The notes under the pieces are model-generated. The model worked only from the letters and a program-made list of their open reading frames with translations. It did not search any database and was not told the origin of the DNA. Shown piece after piece: positions 1 through 6,808 of a stretch of DNA of 9,783 nt. Every line of letters starts with the position of its first letter. Within the stretch, counting starts at the first letter, position 1. The position numbers and the translations under genes were made by a program. The stretch is from an uncultured Ruminococcus sp. (GTDB lineage: Bacteria > Bacillota_A > Clostridia > Oscillospirales > Acutalibacteraceae): positions 1 through 9,783 of the forward strand of contig CADBXH010000068.1 in the NCBI GenBank assembly GCA_902798605.1, in the 5' to 3' direction.

Positions 1-24
1 CGTCTTTTTGTTTGCAATCGACAT
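1..24 (-). CDS. 5' end of the next operon gene (partial, runs off the left edge)
   Basis: Only the first eight codons are inside the window; they read MSIANKKT from an ATG at 24-22. The start is supported by a strong ribosome binding site, GGAGGT, whose last base lies 7 nt upstream of the ATG. It begins 36 nt after the stop codon of the oxidoreductase gene upstream, with no terminator between them, so it is probably the next gene of the same polysaccharide operon. Eight residues are too few to assign a family. Confidence 0.7.
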
Positions 25-60
25 AGTGTTACCTCCAAATAGTCAAAAATCTTACGTAAA

Positions 61-828
61 CTAAATATACTCCCCGGCAGTTATTCTGAAATTGCTGCCT
101 GTCATCATTTTACTTTGGTCTGACATCAGATAGATCAGTGCTTCGGTGTAATCCTCCGGCTCGCACATTTTGCCCATAGGGAGAATTTTTGCGGCGCGGT
201 CTCTAAGCTGCTGCTCAGTTTCAACGAGAGATTCTCTAAGGCTGATTTCACCTTCTGTGGGCGTCCAACCTAATGTCAGATAATTACAGCGAATTTGCTC
301 ATTTGCGTAGTTATGAGCGATATGCTCCATCAGCGTGAGCAAAACTCCTTTTGAACAAGCGTATGCCGCTCTGTCTTTTTGGCCACCCCAAGCGTGAGCT
401 GAACCCGTGATTACAATGCTTCCGCCGCCGTTGAGACGCATATACTTTACCGCCTGTTGACAGCAGAAAAAACACGCCTTAAAATTGACATCCATAATTT
501 CGTCAAATGTCTTTTCGTCACAACTGTCAAGCGCACTGACAGGAGTGATACCCGCGTAATTGAAAAAGCCATCGATTTTGCCATAATTCTCATAAGCCTT
601 GTCAAACAGCTTTTGGCAATCACTTATGTTATGTAAATCAGTATGAACAAAAATGCCGGTTGAGCCTAATTTATTAACTTGATCCAATATCTCATTTGCT
701 GCCTGTTCATCGCGTCCTCCGATAACGACTTTGGCACCTTCTTTTGCAAAAGCGAACGCAGCTGCTTTACCGACACCTTTTGTCCCGCCAGAGATCACGA
801 TAACTTTACTATTTAATCTAAAACTCAT
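61..828 (-). CDS. SDR-family NAD(P)-dependent oxidoreductase
   Basis: A 255-aa classical short-chain dehydrogenase/reductase, the usual length for the family. Counting from the ATG at 828, the nucleotide-binding glycine motif GGTKGVG is at residues 14-20, the NAG-type motif NYAG at 90-93, and the catalytic set is N115, S143, Y156 and K160 (YxxxK), all intact. The family reduces a ketone or oxidises an alcohol with NAD(H) or NADP(H); the fold is FabG-like but the substrate cannot be read from sequence. In-frame TTG (840) and GTG (837) lie upstream. I prefer the ATG because SDRs normally begin just before the first strand (MSFRLNSKV) and a GGTG sits about 7 nt upstream of it. It follows the ATP-grasp gene by 15 nt, so its substrate is probably linked to the same tailoring step. 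Cytoplasmic: no signal peptide or membrane segment. Confidence 0.9.
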   Translation of the reverse strand: MSFRLNSKVIVISGGTKGVGKAAAFAFAKEGAKVVIGGRDEQAANEILDQVNKLGSTGIFVHTDLHNISDCQKLFDKAYENYGKIDGFFNYAGITPVSALDSCDEKTFDEIMDVNFKACFFCCQQAVKYMRLNGGGSIVITGSAHAWGGQKDRAAYACSKGVLLTLMEHIAHNYANEQIRCNYLTLGWTPTEGEISLRESLVETEQQLRDRAAKILPMGKMCEPEDYTEALIYLMSDQSKMMTGSNFRITAGEYI

Positions 829-843
829 TATCTGCACCAATTA

Positions 844-2133
844 TTACAACTGCAAAGCCTTATCAACATCAAAACCCTTAAGCAACATATTATTGCCGTA
901 TTTATCATAAACCTTTACCTTTGCCTGATATTCCTTCAAACAATCGGCAAGCTCCTGTTTACTATCGCACACAATATACAGTCTGGTAAGAACCTGTTTT
1001 TCGTTTCCTATCCATTCTTGGAGGACTTCATCGCCTTCATGCAATCTTTGGATATTGGCAACGATTCGGGTATCTTCATAAATACTCTCAAAGCCTTCAA
1101 TCTTATCTATCGTGCCTTCTTTCAACAGGAACCATAGCGTACTCGCCCATTTACCTCTGAGCCTTGTATCATCATCGGTTTTAAGATCGACATCTCCCTC
1201 GCTGTCCGTAAGTGCAAAACGAATCAACATTTCTCTCTGATCAAAGCCGTGTATTGCCTTCATCAAAAGATGCGGGGCCTCTCCCTGAAGCCTGAAGCCT
1301 GTATCATACACATAAAACTCACCGTCTTCATAGAAACCCGAAAGCATAAGCACACCGTTTTTGATGCCAATCTCGCGGAACATCCGCAGTGCGTTATCGT
1401 GCATATTGGCAAAATAGTCGTCAATATGCTTCGACGGGTAGGTACCGCCTAAACACACACGGCTCATGCCCCTCTGTTCATCGGTCGTGTAGCGGTCATA
1501 TATACACGAAGCACTGCAATAACCATCCTTGAATGTGTAATACATCCCCATATCATCGCACTGCATATACTTTTCAACGATGAAGCGTTTTTTGTTTGAA
1601 GCATCAAGGGCTTTTTTTACGCCTTCGCGTAATTCATCCTCATTATATGCGACCGTCATTCCGACACCGCCGCCGTTGTCTACCGGCTTGATCATCACTG
1701 GATATTTGATCTTATCCAGATCCTCGCGCTTCATCTCCGCGTCAAGCTTGAACTCGGGAATACCGTGAACACCGTATTTTTCGCAGGTCGCTTTGAACTC
1801 ATCCTTAAAGGCGAATACATCAACTATTCTCTGTGTAGCATAGCAGGGCAAATCAAGCGCCTCGCAAACCTTGCAATAGGACGGTACAAGAATATCGGCA
1901 ACGCCTACCAAAACGCCGTCAACCTGTTCCTCTTTTGCCAAAGCAATCAATCCGTCAACATCCATTCCGTCAACATCATATGCTTTCCAAGCGGCTTTTT
2001 TAGCCGCGTCAGTCGATCGTCCGCTTGTGACTATGGTTTTGACACCCATATTATTCGCGATTTCAACCAACGGTGTTGTCTCAGGATTGCCACCAAGGAT
2101 CAGTAATTTTTTACCCTCAAATTCTCTTACCAT
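844..2133 (-). CDS. ATP-grasp domain protein (carboxylate-amine ligase-like)
   Basis: A 429-aa soluble protein of the carbamoyl-phosphate-synthase/PurK-like ATP-grasp type. The N-terminal part (about 1-105) is a Rossmann-like preATP-grasp domain beginning KLLILGG. K110 in FKDEF, the strand MIKP (147-150), a glycine loop (154-158) and VEKYM (186-190) match the nucleotide-binding elements. ATP-grasp enzymes activate a carboxylate as acyl-phosphate and join it to an amine, thiol or alcohol. The usual metal-binding ExNxR segment appears here as YDTGFRLQG (276-284), so Asn is absent; this may be a subfamily trait. The ATG at 2133 is chosen over a possible start at 2178 because AGAGG lies 5 nt upstream and the longer form would overlap the previous gene. 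It starts 8 nt after the hydrolase stop, suggesting translational coupling. I infer ligation of an amino acid or other acid onto a sugar or precursor; the substrate is unknown. Confidence 0.85.
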   Translation of the reverse strand: MVREFEGKKLLILGGNPETTPLVEIANNMGVKTIVTSGRSTDAAKKAAWKAYDVDGMDVDGLIALAKEEQVDGVLVGVADILVPSYCKVCEALDLPCYATQRIVDVFAFKDEFKATCEKYGVHGIPEFKLDAEMKREDLDKIKYPVMIKPVDNGGGVGMTVAYNEDELREGVKKALDASNKKRFIVEKYMQCDDMGMYYTFKDGYCSASCIYDRYTTDEQRGMSRVCLGGTYPSKHIDDYFANMHDNALRMFREIGIKNGVLMLSGFYEDGEFYVYDTGFRLQGEAPHLLMKAIHGFDQREMLIRFALTDSEGDVDLKTDDDTRLRGKWASTLWFLLKEGTIDKIEGFESIYEDTRIVANIQRLHEGDEVLQEWIGNEKQVLTRLYIVCDSKQELADCLKEYQAKVKVYDKYGNNMLLKGFDVDKALQL

Positions 2134-2141
2134 AGCTTCCT

Positions 2142-2912
2142 CTATATCGTCATTCTTTCTCCCTGAGCCATCATACAAAAATCAAGCTCCGGATAGTCTT
2201 TCGTCATTATCTCATAAAATTTGCCAACGTTGCCGCCATGAGAGGCAAACATACCGTAATGGCAGGGAACTGTCAACTTAGCGTTCATCGCTTCGGCGAA
2301 TCGTGCACAATCATACTCATTCATATTGCCGAACGCTCCATTGATCGGAGCAATAAACACATCGGGAATACCATGTGTTTTAAATTCATCAACCCGATCC
2401 AACCTCAGACAGGTGTCTCCTGTTTCAAAAATAATTTTTCCGTCAACCTTTACTATCACTCCCACGGCAAGCGGAGCGCCTGTTCCGTGGTCGCAGTCAA
2501 CAAATTCTAGCGAAAAATCGCCGCATTCGCAGGTCATACCCGTCTTCACATATGTAATGTTCCTATCCGTCATTTCGAGCTGTTTAACAGACTCTCGGCA
2601 ATCCTCTGAAGCGAAAAGCCTTGTTTTGCCGTTTGACATCAATGAAGGTACAGCGTCGATATCAAAATGGTCACGATGGAAATGCGTTGCAACTACAGCA
2701 TCAAATTGTAAATCCATGGGGCAAAGAATTTTAGGCAGCAAACGCTTAAATCCCGCATTACCTTCAACTCTTTCAACGCAATCGGATAGATATAAGTCCA
2801 TAGCCAGCAATTGACCACCGGCACTTTTTATAATAAATCCCGCCTGCCCGACGGAAAACAAATGCGTTTTTCCGATCGGAGCAGTCAAAACCTGAATGGC
2901 AAAATCAGTCAT
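2142..2912 (-). CDS. MBL-fold metal-dependent hydrolase, UlaG-like
   Basis: A 256-aa metallo-beta-lactamase-fold protein. The metal-binding signature THFHRDHFD at 76-84 supplies H77, H79, D81 and H82; further ligand candidates are H142 (in DCDHGTG), D166 (in ETGDT) and H218 (in PCHYGMF). The overall pattern, with GDT followed by a late CHY motif, resembles the UlaG group, whose founding member is L-ascorbate-6-phosphate lactonase; other members are phosphodiesterases or uncharacterised. No signal peptide, so cytoplasmic. It starts 4 nt after the glycosyltransferase stop and ends 8 nt before the ATP-grasp ATG, with AAGGA as ribosome binding site. Its place between a glycosyltransferase and a ligase argues for hydrolysing a lactone, ester or phosphodiester intermediate in glycan tailoring rather than ascorbate catabolism; there is no PTS or other ula gene nearby. 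The exact reaction is unknown. Confidence 0.88.
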   Translation of the reverse strand: MTDFAIQVLTAPIGKTHLFSVGQAGFIIKSAGGQLLAMDLYLSDCVERVEGNAGFKRLLPKILCPMDLQFDAVVATHFHRDHFDIDAVPSLMSNGKTRLFASEDCRESVKQLEMTDRNITYVKTGMTCECGDFSLEFVDCDHGTGAPLAVGVIVKVDGKIIFETGDTCLRLDRVDEFKTHGIPDVFIAPINGAFGNMNEYDCARFAEAMNAKLTVPCHYGMFASHGGNVGKFYEIMTKDYPELDFCMMAQGERMTI

Positions 2913-2916
2913 ATGA

Positions 2917-4125
2917 TTATCCTTCGTAAAAGTATTTGTTTAGCAATGACTCTCTGGTATCTTCGGGACACCTAACCGTTAAAATCTTTTCATCCGGAAC
3001 AGATAAATCCACAAGACGCTTTTGGATAGATTCCGTCACATACGGATTGAGCGTAGCGATCAAAACATAATCAAAACTGATTTCCGATATACTCTCGACA
3101 GAATCAACATCTAATCCACAACGGCGATATTCCCAAAAGTCATCATCGACCCACTTAACAACATTGCAATGGATATCTTCATTAAAGCAATTTACAAGCT
3201 GCTGTCCAAAAGTCCCCGCGTTATATATCACAACGTTTTTGTCGAAATAGCATTTATCAAAAGCGGAATAAGAGTCTGTTCCGGGCAACCTTCCGCCCGA
3301 ACGCGACAAGCAAATTCCAAGGACATAGTCGACAACCTGCTTTTTCAGTTGAAAACTATTGTCATACATCGATGCAAAATTTTGTAAATAATCAAACAAA
3401 GCGGAAAGTTGCTTCTTTTCCTTATCGAAGCCCGCGCTGGTTTTCAACATAGAATCCTCACGCTGACGATAATGATATAGGGTACAATCGGTCACGCAAA
3501 CGCATTTGCTGCGCATAATCGCGGGATAAGTAACCGCCGCGTCCTCACCGATTGTGATTTTTTCATCAACATTTATTTGAACGTCATAAACGACATTCCG
3601 CTTAAACAACTTATTCCAAACATAAGTTGTGATACCCGGAAAATAAAATTTCCCGTCGGAAAACATTTTTTTCTTCAAATCTTCGAGTTGTCCGTCATAA
3701 TAAATGCCAATAGGATACTTATTATATATCAATGCACTTTGTTCGTACAAATCCCGTGTAAACCCTGCGCATACAACATCTGCATCATTGTCAAGAGCAT
3801 CGTTCAACATACGATCAATAAACCCCGGGGTAACCCAGTCATCGCCGTCAACATAGCCGATGTACTCACCTTCGGATTGTTCAACACCGGTTTTTCTGGC
3901 AGAGACCAAACCGCCGTTATTCTTATGAATAACTTTGATTCTTGGATCTTTCTTAGCATAAAGGTCACAAATAGCCGGACATCGGTCATCAGAACCGTCA
4001 TCCACAAGAATTATTTCAATATTTTGATACGTTTGGCGGATCAAGCTTTCTATACAGATACCAATATATCTTTCAATGCGATAAATCGGCACAACAACAC
4101 TTACCAAAGGCTTATTCTGTTCCAC
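2917..4125 (-). CDS. GT2 (GT-A) glycosyltransferase with C-terminal Rossmann-like extension
   Basis: A 402-aa protein. From the GTG start the GT-A domain opens with VSVVVPIY (8-15), then VDDGSDD (41-47), NNGGLVSARKTG (69-80) and the DxD-containing VDGDDW (92-97) that binds the metal and nucleotide sugar; WNKLFKR (170-176) and GED (193-195, likely catalytic region) follow. After a helical linker, residues 297-390 form a separate module beginning VVIYNAGTFGQQL, a Gly-rich strand-turn-helix with WVDDD and YVLIAT later, resembling Rossmann-like tails on some capsule glycosyltransferases. No membrane segment. The GTG at 4125 is preferred to a TTG at 4155 because AAAGGAGA ends 7 nt upstream of it. 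The gene lies 41 nt after the acetyltransferase remnant. It likely transfers a sugar from a nucleotide donor to the lipid-linked sugar at the inner membrane face; donor and linkage are unknown. Confidence 0.92.
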   Translation of the reverse strand: MEQNKPLVSVVVPIYRIERYIGICIESLIRQTYQNIEIILVDDGSDDRCPAICDLYAKKDPRIKVIHKNNGGLVSARKTGVEQSEGEYIGYVDGDDWVTPGFIDRMLNDALDNDADVVCAGFTRDLYEQSALIYNKYPIGIYYDGQLEDLKKKMFSDGKFYFPGITTYVWNKLFKRNVVYDVQINVDEKITIGEDAAVTYPAIMRSKCVCVTDCTLYHYRQREDSMLKTSAGFDKEKKQLSALFDYLQNFASMYDNSFQLKKQVVDYVLGICLSRSGGRLPGTDSYSAFDKCYFDKNVVIYNAGTFGQQLVNCFNEDIHCNVVKWVDDDFWEYRRCGLDVDSVESISEISFDYVLIATLNPYVTESIQKRLVDLSVPDEKILTVRCPEDTRESLLNKYFYEG

Positions 4126-4166
4126 CGATCCATCTCCTTTACAAAACAATAGCAAATAACTGCAAT

Positions 4167-4689
4167 CTATTTTTCTAATTTTTTTACAGGATTTCCAACA
4201 TAGGTGCCTGCTTCAGTTAAGTCCTTGTTAACAAGAGAATTTGCACCTATCATTACATTATCAACTATACGAACATTACCCATAATAATACTGTTAGTAC
4301 AAAGTTTCACGTTGTTTCCGATTATCGGTACATCTCCACTTTTTTTACGCCAATAGTTGCATTCTGAAAAATGACAAAGTTCTCTCCTACTTCACATTTT
4401 CCCAAAACAATACCAACCGGATGGGCAATGCAAAAGCCTCTTCCGACTTTTGCGTTGGGATAAATGCAACATCCGTATTTTTTGAATATCTTCCTATATA
4501 TAAATCTCGATAAAATCCTTTTTATTCCCCCAAGAGAGAATAGATACCACATTCGTCTTGCTAAAAAATGCAATTTGTATTTGGGGTAAAGTATTTGTAT
4601 CTGATTCGCTGAAAAAAAGAAAAACTAACTCTTTGTGTTGCTCTTTGCAATTCATAATTCAATATTTCTTTATACTCTTTATGCGTCAT
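4167..4689 (-). pseudogene. CysE/LbH-type hexapeptide acetyltransferase, disrupted by two -1 frameshifts
   Basis: Three overlapping frames join into one 174-aa left-handed beta-helix acetyltransferase if two frameshifts are bridged. Frame 1 starts at the ATG at 4689 (MTHKEYKEILNYELQRA; AAGGTG ribosome binding site) and hits a stop at 4561. Frame 2 carries the helical region and the hexapeptide start with the likely catalytic His in GFCIAHPVG, stopping at 4322. Frame 3 carries GDVPIIGNN, GNVRIVDNVMIGANSLV and the terminal GNPVKKLEK, stopping at 4167. The breaks fall in a 7-T run (4612-4618) and a 7-A run (4340-4346) on the coding strand; one extra base in each would restore the full family-length protein. 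Its start overlaps the sugar transferase stop by 11 nt. It would acetylate a sugar hydroxyl or amino group with acetyl-CoA. Real mutation, homopolymer base-calling error, or slippage-dependent expression cannot be separated here. Confidence 0.85.
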
Positions 4690-5353
4690 TGAGTTCACCT
4701 TTTGGTTTCGTCCTATACTTATTCATGTATTCGGTAAAATCTTCCATCGTAGCGGAGGTCGATGAAGATATCCCTTCTTGTTTAACGAAAGATTTGAATA
4801 CCGTCAGAAAAACTATCTTTACATCGCCGATAAATGTGATTCTGTTTACATATTCAACATCCAAATCAAACTTCTCATCCCAAGAGATCGTATTTCTTCC
4901 ATTCACCTGCGCATAGCCTGTCAGTCCCGGACGGACGTCGTGGCGGTGACTTTGCTTTTCATTATAATAGGGCAAATACTTTACCAACAGCGGCCTCGGT
5001 CCAACAACACTCATATCGCCTTTTAAGATGTTTATCGCTTCCGGTAATTCATCTAAAGATGATTTCCTCAGAAAAATTCCGAATTTCGTCAATCGTACTT
5101 CGTCCGGAAGAAGATTCCCATTTTCGTCGCGCTCATCGGTCATAGTGCAGAATTTATAAAGAGTAAATATCTTTTCATTCCTTCCCGGACGTTCCTGCTT
5201 GAATAACACGGGACTTCCGAGCTTTGTTCTGACAAGAATAGCCACAATGGTGTAAAGCCAACAAAAAACGACCAGCGCAAGCAAGGCGCAGATTATATCA
5301 AGCGGGCGCTTAAAAAAACGCTCATATACGCCGTAAGGCTTGTGCTTTTCCAT
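4679..5353 (-). CDS. Sugar transferase, EpsL/PglC-type phosphoglycosyl transferase
   Basis: A 224-aa monotopic phosphoglycosyl transferase of the bacterial sugar transferase family. It has one hydrophobic N-terminal segment (about 19-41) after a positively charged stretch (KRPLD), the motif SPVLFKQERPG (47-57), LYKFCTM (65-71), the catalytic Asp-Glu in SSLDELPE (98-105, D101/E102), GDMSVVGPRP (112-121) and RPGLTGYAQVNGR (141-153). These small single-domain enzymes move a sugar-1-phosphate from a UDP-sugar to undecaprenyl phosphate and so start a lipid-linked glycan. The preceding aminotransferase suggests a 4-amino- or diacetamido-trideoxyhexose as substrate (bacillosamine type), as in Bacillus eps and Campylobacter pgl; this is inference. 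A GAGGGA ribosome binding site ends 6 nt before the ATG, and the start is 10 nt after the aminotransferase stop. The last codons overlap the acetyltransferase start. KFCTM replaces the more usual KFRTM. Confidence 0.95.
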   Translation of the reverse strand: MEKHKPYGVYERFFKRPLDIICALLALVVFCWLYTIVAILVRTKLGSPVLFKQERPGRNEKIFTLYKFCTMTDERDENGNLLPDEVRLTKFGIFLRKSSLDELPEAINILKGDMSVVGPRPLLVKYLPYYNEKQSHRHDVRPGLTGYAQVNGRNTISWDEKFDLDVEYVNRITFIGDVKIVFLTVFKSFVKQEGISSSTSATMEDFTEYMNKYRTKPKGELNDA

Positions 5354-5363
5354 AATCTATCCC

Positions 5364-6548
5364 TCAATCAAAACAGCTTTTTACTATCTCTATTATCTTA
5401 TCCTGGATCTCAGGAGTCATCTTGTTATCGCTCGGCAGGCAGACTCCGCGTTCAAAAATATCCGCGCTGACGTCGCCCTCTACGCTGATAAAATCGTTAT
5501 GACAGTACAGCGGCTGCATATGCATCGGCTTCCAGATCGGTCTGCTTTCGGCATTGCAACTTGCGAGTGTCTCAATTATCTCTGTCGGGCAGCTTTTTCC
5601 TTTTTCCGTCCAATATTCAGCCTTGTACTCGCCGCGCTCCTGACGGCACATCGCGTCTTTGTCTATCAAAATACAGCTCAGCCAGTAGTTTGGCACGCTG
5701 TTTCCCTCGTCAAACGGATTCATCGTTACGGGCAAGTCCCTAAAGCCCTCTTTGTATCTCTCGTAAATCGCCTTTTTTTGCGCGATATGTTCCTCAAGAT
5801 ACGGGAACTGTCCGCGCACAACTCCCGCAATGACATTGCTCATACGGTAGTTGTATCCGACGTCCTTGTGCTCATACCAGGCTGCAGATTCACGCGCCTG
5901 GTTAGCCCATTTCCAAGCCAAATCATATGCGTCTTTGTCATCGGTCAAAAGCATACCGCCGGCGGAACCGGTTATGATCTTATTGCCGTTAAAGCTGATA
6001 GCGTTGTACTTGCCAAAGGTTCCGGTCTGCTGTCCCTTGTATGTAGCTCCCAATGATTCCGCGGCGTCCTCTATAAGCACCGCGCCGTGGCTGTCGCACA
6101 CTGCCTTGAGTTCATCCAGCTTTGCAGGCGTACCGTAAAGGTGAGCGAAAATCACTACATTGACTTCCGGGTATTTTTCAAACGCTTTTTCAAGCGATTC
6201 CGGACACATATTCCACGTATCGCGCTCGGTGTCGATAAATACCGGAATACCTTTTTCATACAGGATAGGGTTAAGCGTAGCGCTAAAGGTCATATCGGAG
6301 CAGAAAACCCTGTCTCCGAGCCTGACTCCCGCAAGCTTCGCCGCCATATGTAATGCTGCTGTGCCGCACGAAAGCGGAACGGCGTATTTACTTCCGGTCA
6401 CTTCGCACGCGGTTTTGGCTACCTCATCGACATTTTCGCCAAGCGTTGACATCCAGTTGGTGTCATAGGCGAGCTTCATATATTCAAGCTCCTCGCCGTG
6501 CATTGTAGGCGAAGAAAGCCATACCTTTTTTTCAAACTTCTCAATCAA
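5364..6548 (-). CDS. DegT/DnrJ/EryC1/StrS-family PLP aminotransferase, EpsN/PglE-like
   Basis: A 394-aa sugar aminotransferase. VWLSSPTMHGEE (9-20) is the typical start of the family; CGTAALH (61-67) binds the cofactor phosphate, EDAAESLGA (160-168) holds the Asp that contacts the pyridine ring (D161), and SFNGNKIITG (185-194) carries the PLP lysine, K190. NYRMSNVIAG is the conserved middle block. The family converts a nucleotide-linked 4-keto-6-deoxy sugar to the 4-amino sugar, usually with glutamate as donor; the closest functional models I can name are PglE and EpsN, which act on UDP-4-keto-6-deoxy-GlcNAc. No 4,6-dehydratase is present in the window, so that step must be encoded elsewhere. 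The start is TTG at 6548, with AAAGGGG ending 11 nt upstream; the first in-frame ATG would remove the family's N-terminal motif. It is the first gene after the operon promoter. Confidence 0.93.
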   Translation of the reverse strand: MIEKFEKKVWLSSPTMHGEELEYMKLAYDTNWMSTLGENVDEVAKTACEVTGSKYAVPLSCGTAALHMAAKLAGVRLGDRVFCSDMTFSATLNPILYEKGIPVFIDTERDTWNMCPESLEKAFEKYPEVNVVIFAHLYGTPAKLDELKAVCDSHGAVLIEDAAESLGATYKGQQTGTFGKYNAISFNGNKIITGSAGGMLLTDDKDAYDLAWKWANQARESAAWYEHKDVGYNYRMSNVIAGVVRGQFPYLEEHIAQKKAIYERYKEGFRDLPVTMNPFDEGNSVPNYWLSCILIDKDAMCRQERGEYKAEYWTEKGKSCPTEIIETLASCNAESRPIWKPMHMQPLYCHNDFISVEGDVSADIFERGVCLPSDNKMTPEIQDKIIEIVKSCFD

Positions 6549-6599
6549 TTCAGCTGTCCCCTTTAAGAGCGCACATACTTACTCATTATTATCTAAACT

Positions 6600-6628
6600 A
6601 TTATACTACAAGAATCGTGAAATGTCAA
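6600..6628 (-). promoter_or_regulatory. Consensus SigA promoter of the polysaccharide operon
   Basis: On the minus strand, TTGACA (6628-6623) is separated by exactly 17 nt from TATAAT (6605-6600): a perfect vegetative sigma consensus. The predicted transcript begins near 6593, leaving a leader of about 45 nt before the TTG start of the aminotransferase, with an AAAGGGG ribosome binding site. It is the only convincing promoter upstream of the cluster, and tight spacing downstream suggests it drives the whole operon. Confidence 0.88.
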
Positions 6629-6735
6629 TTTATTTCGGCATTTGGCAGAATCAAGCTGAAGATGGATATTTTTAGCATTTTATCGCTCTGTTTTACTTGA
6701 AAAAACAATTAATTACCATAGCAAATCACCGCTTT

Positions 6736-6757
6736 TGACATTGGAATGACATTGAAA
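6736..6757. repeat. 11-bp tandem repeat, two units, beside the terminator
   Basis: TGACATTGGAA (6736-6746) is followed directly by TGACATTGAAA (6747-6757), 10 of 11 positions identical. The 11-bp period is about one helical turn, which would suit a protein binding two adjacent sites, but chance is possible. It abuts the recombinase terminator, in the strip between the mobile-type genes and the polysaccharide operon. Confidence 0.4.
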
Positions 6758-6799
6758 AAACACAAGCCCGAAGTATTCTGCTTCGGACTGATGTTTTTT
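6755..6799 (-). terminator. Strong, probably bidirectional intrinsic terminator after the recombinase gene
   Basis: Two 19-nt arms (6755-6773 and 6781-6799) around a 7-nt loop pair with one mismatch and, on the minus strand, two G-U pairs. The core is CCGAAG/CTTCGG and each outer end is a run of six A or six T. Read on the minus strand, the hairpin ends in GTGTTTTTT, 10 nt after the recombinase stop codon. The plus-strand reading also ends in six T, so it can block transcription both ways and insulates the recombinase from the polysaccharide operon. Confidence 0.93.
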
Positions 6800-6808
6800 C
6801 GTTCCGAT

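Noticed and set aside
4322..4573. Stand-alone 83-codon gene starting at a TTG
   Set aside because: It is only the middle frame of the disrupted acetyltransferase; no ribosome binding site precedes the TTG and the protein lacks both ends of the family.
5340..6056. Plus-strand open frame of 238 codons
   Set aside because: It lies opposite the aminotransferase gene, whose motifs are complete; the plus-strand translation has no recognisable motif or ribosome binding site. The same applies to the plus-strand frames at 3577-4152, 2326-2814 and 7166-7765.
6549..6660. TTCAGCT (6549-6555) and AGCTGAA (6654-6660) flank the operon promoter like an invertible segment
   Set aside because: Seven base pairs at this distance are expected by chance, and large serine recombinases of this type do not normally invert promoters between such short repeats.
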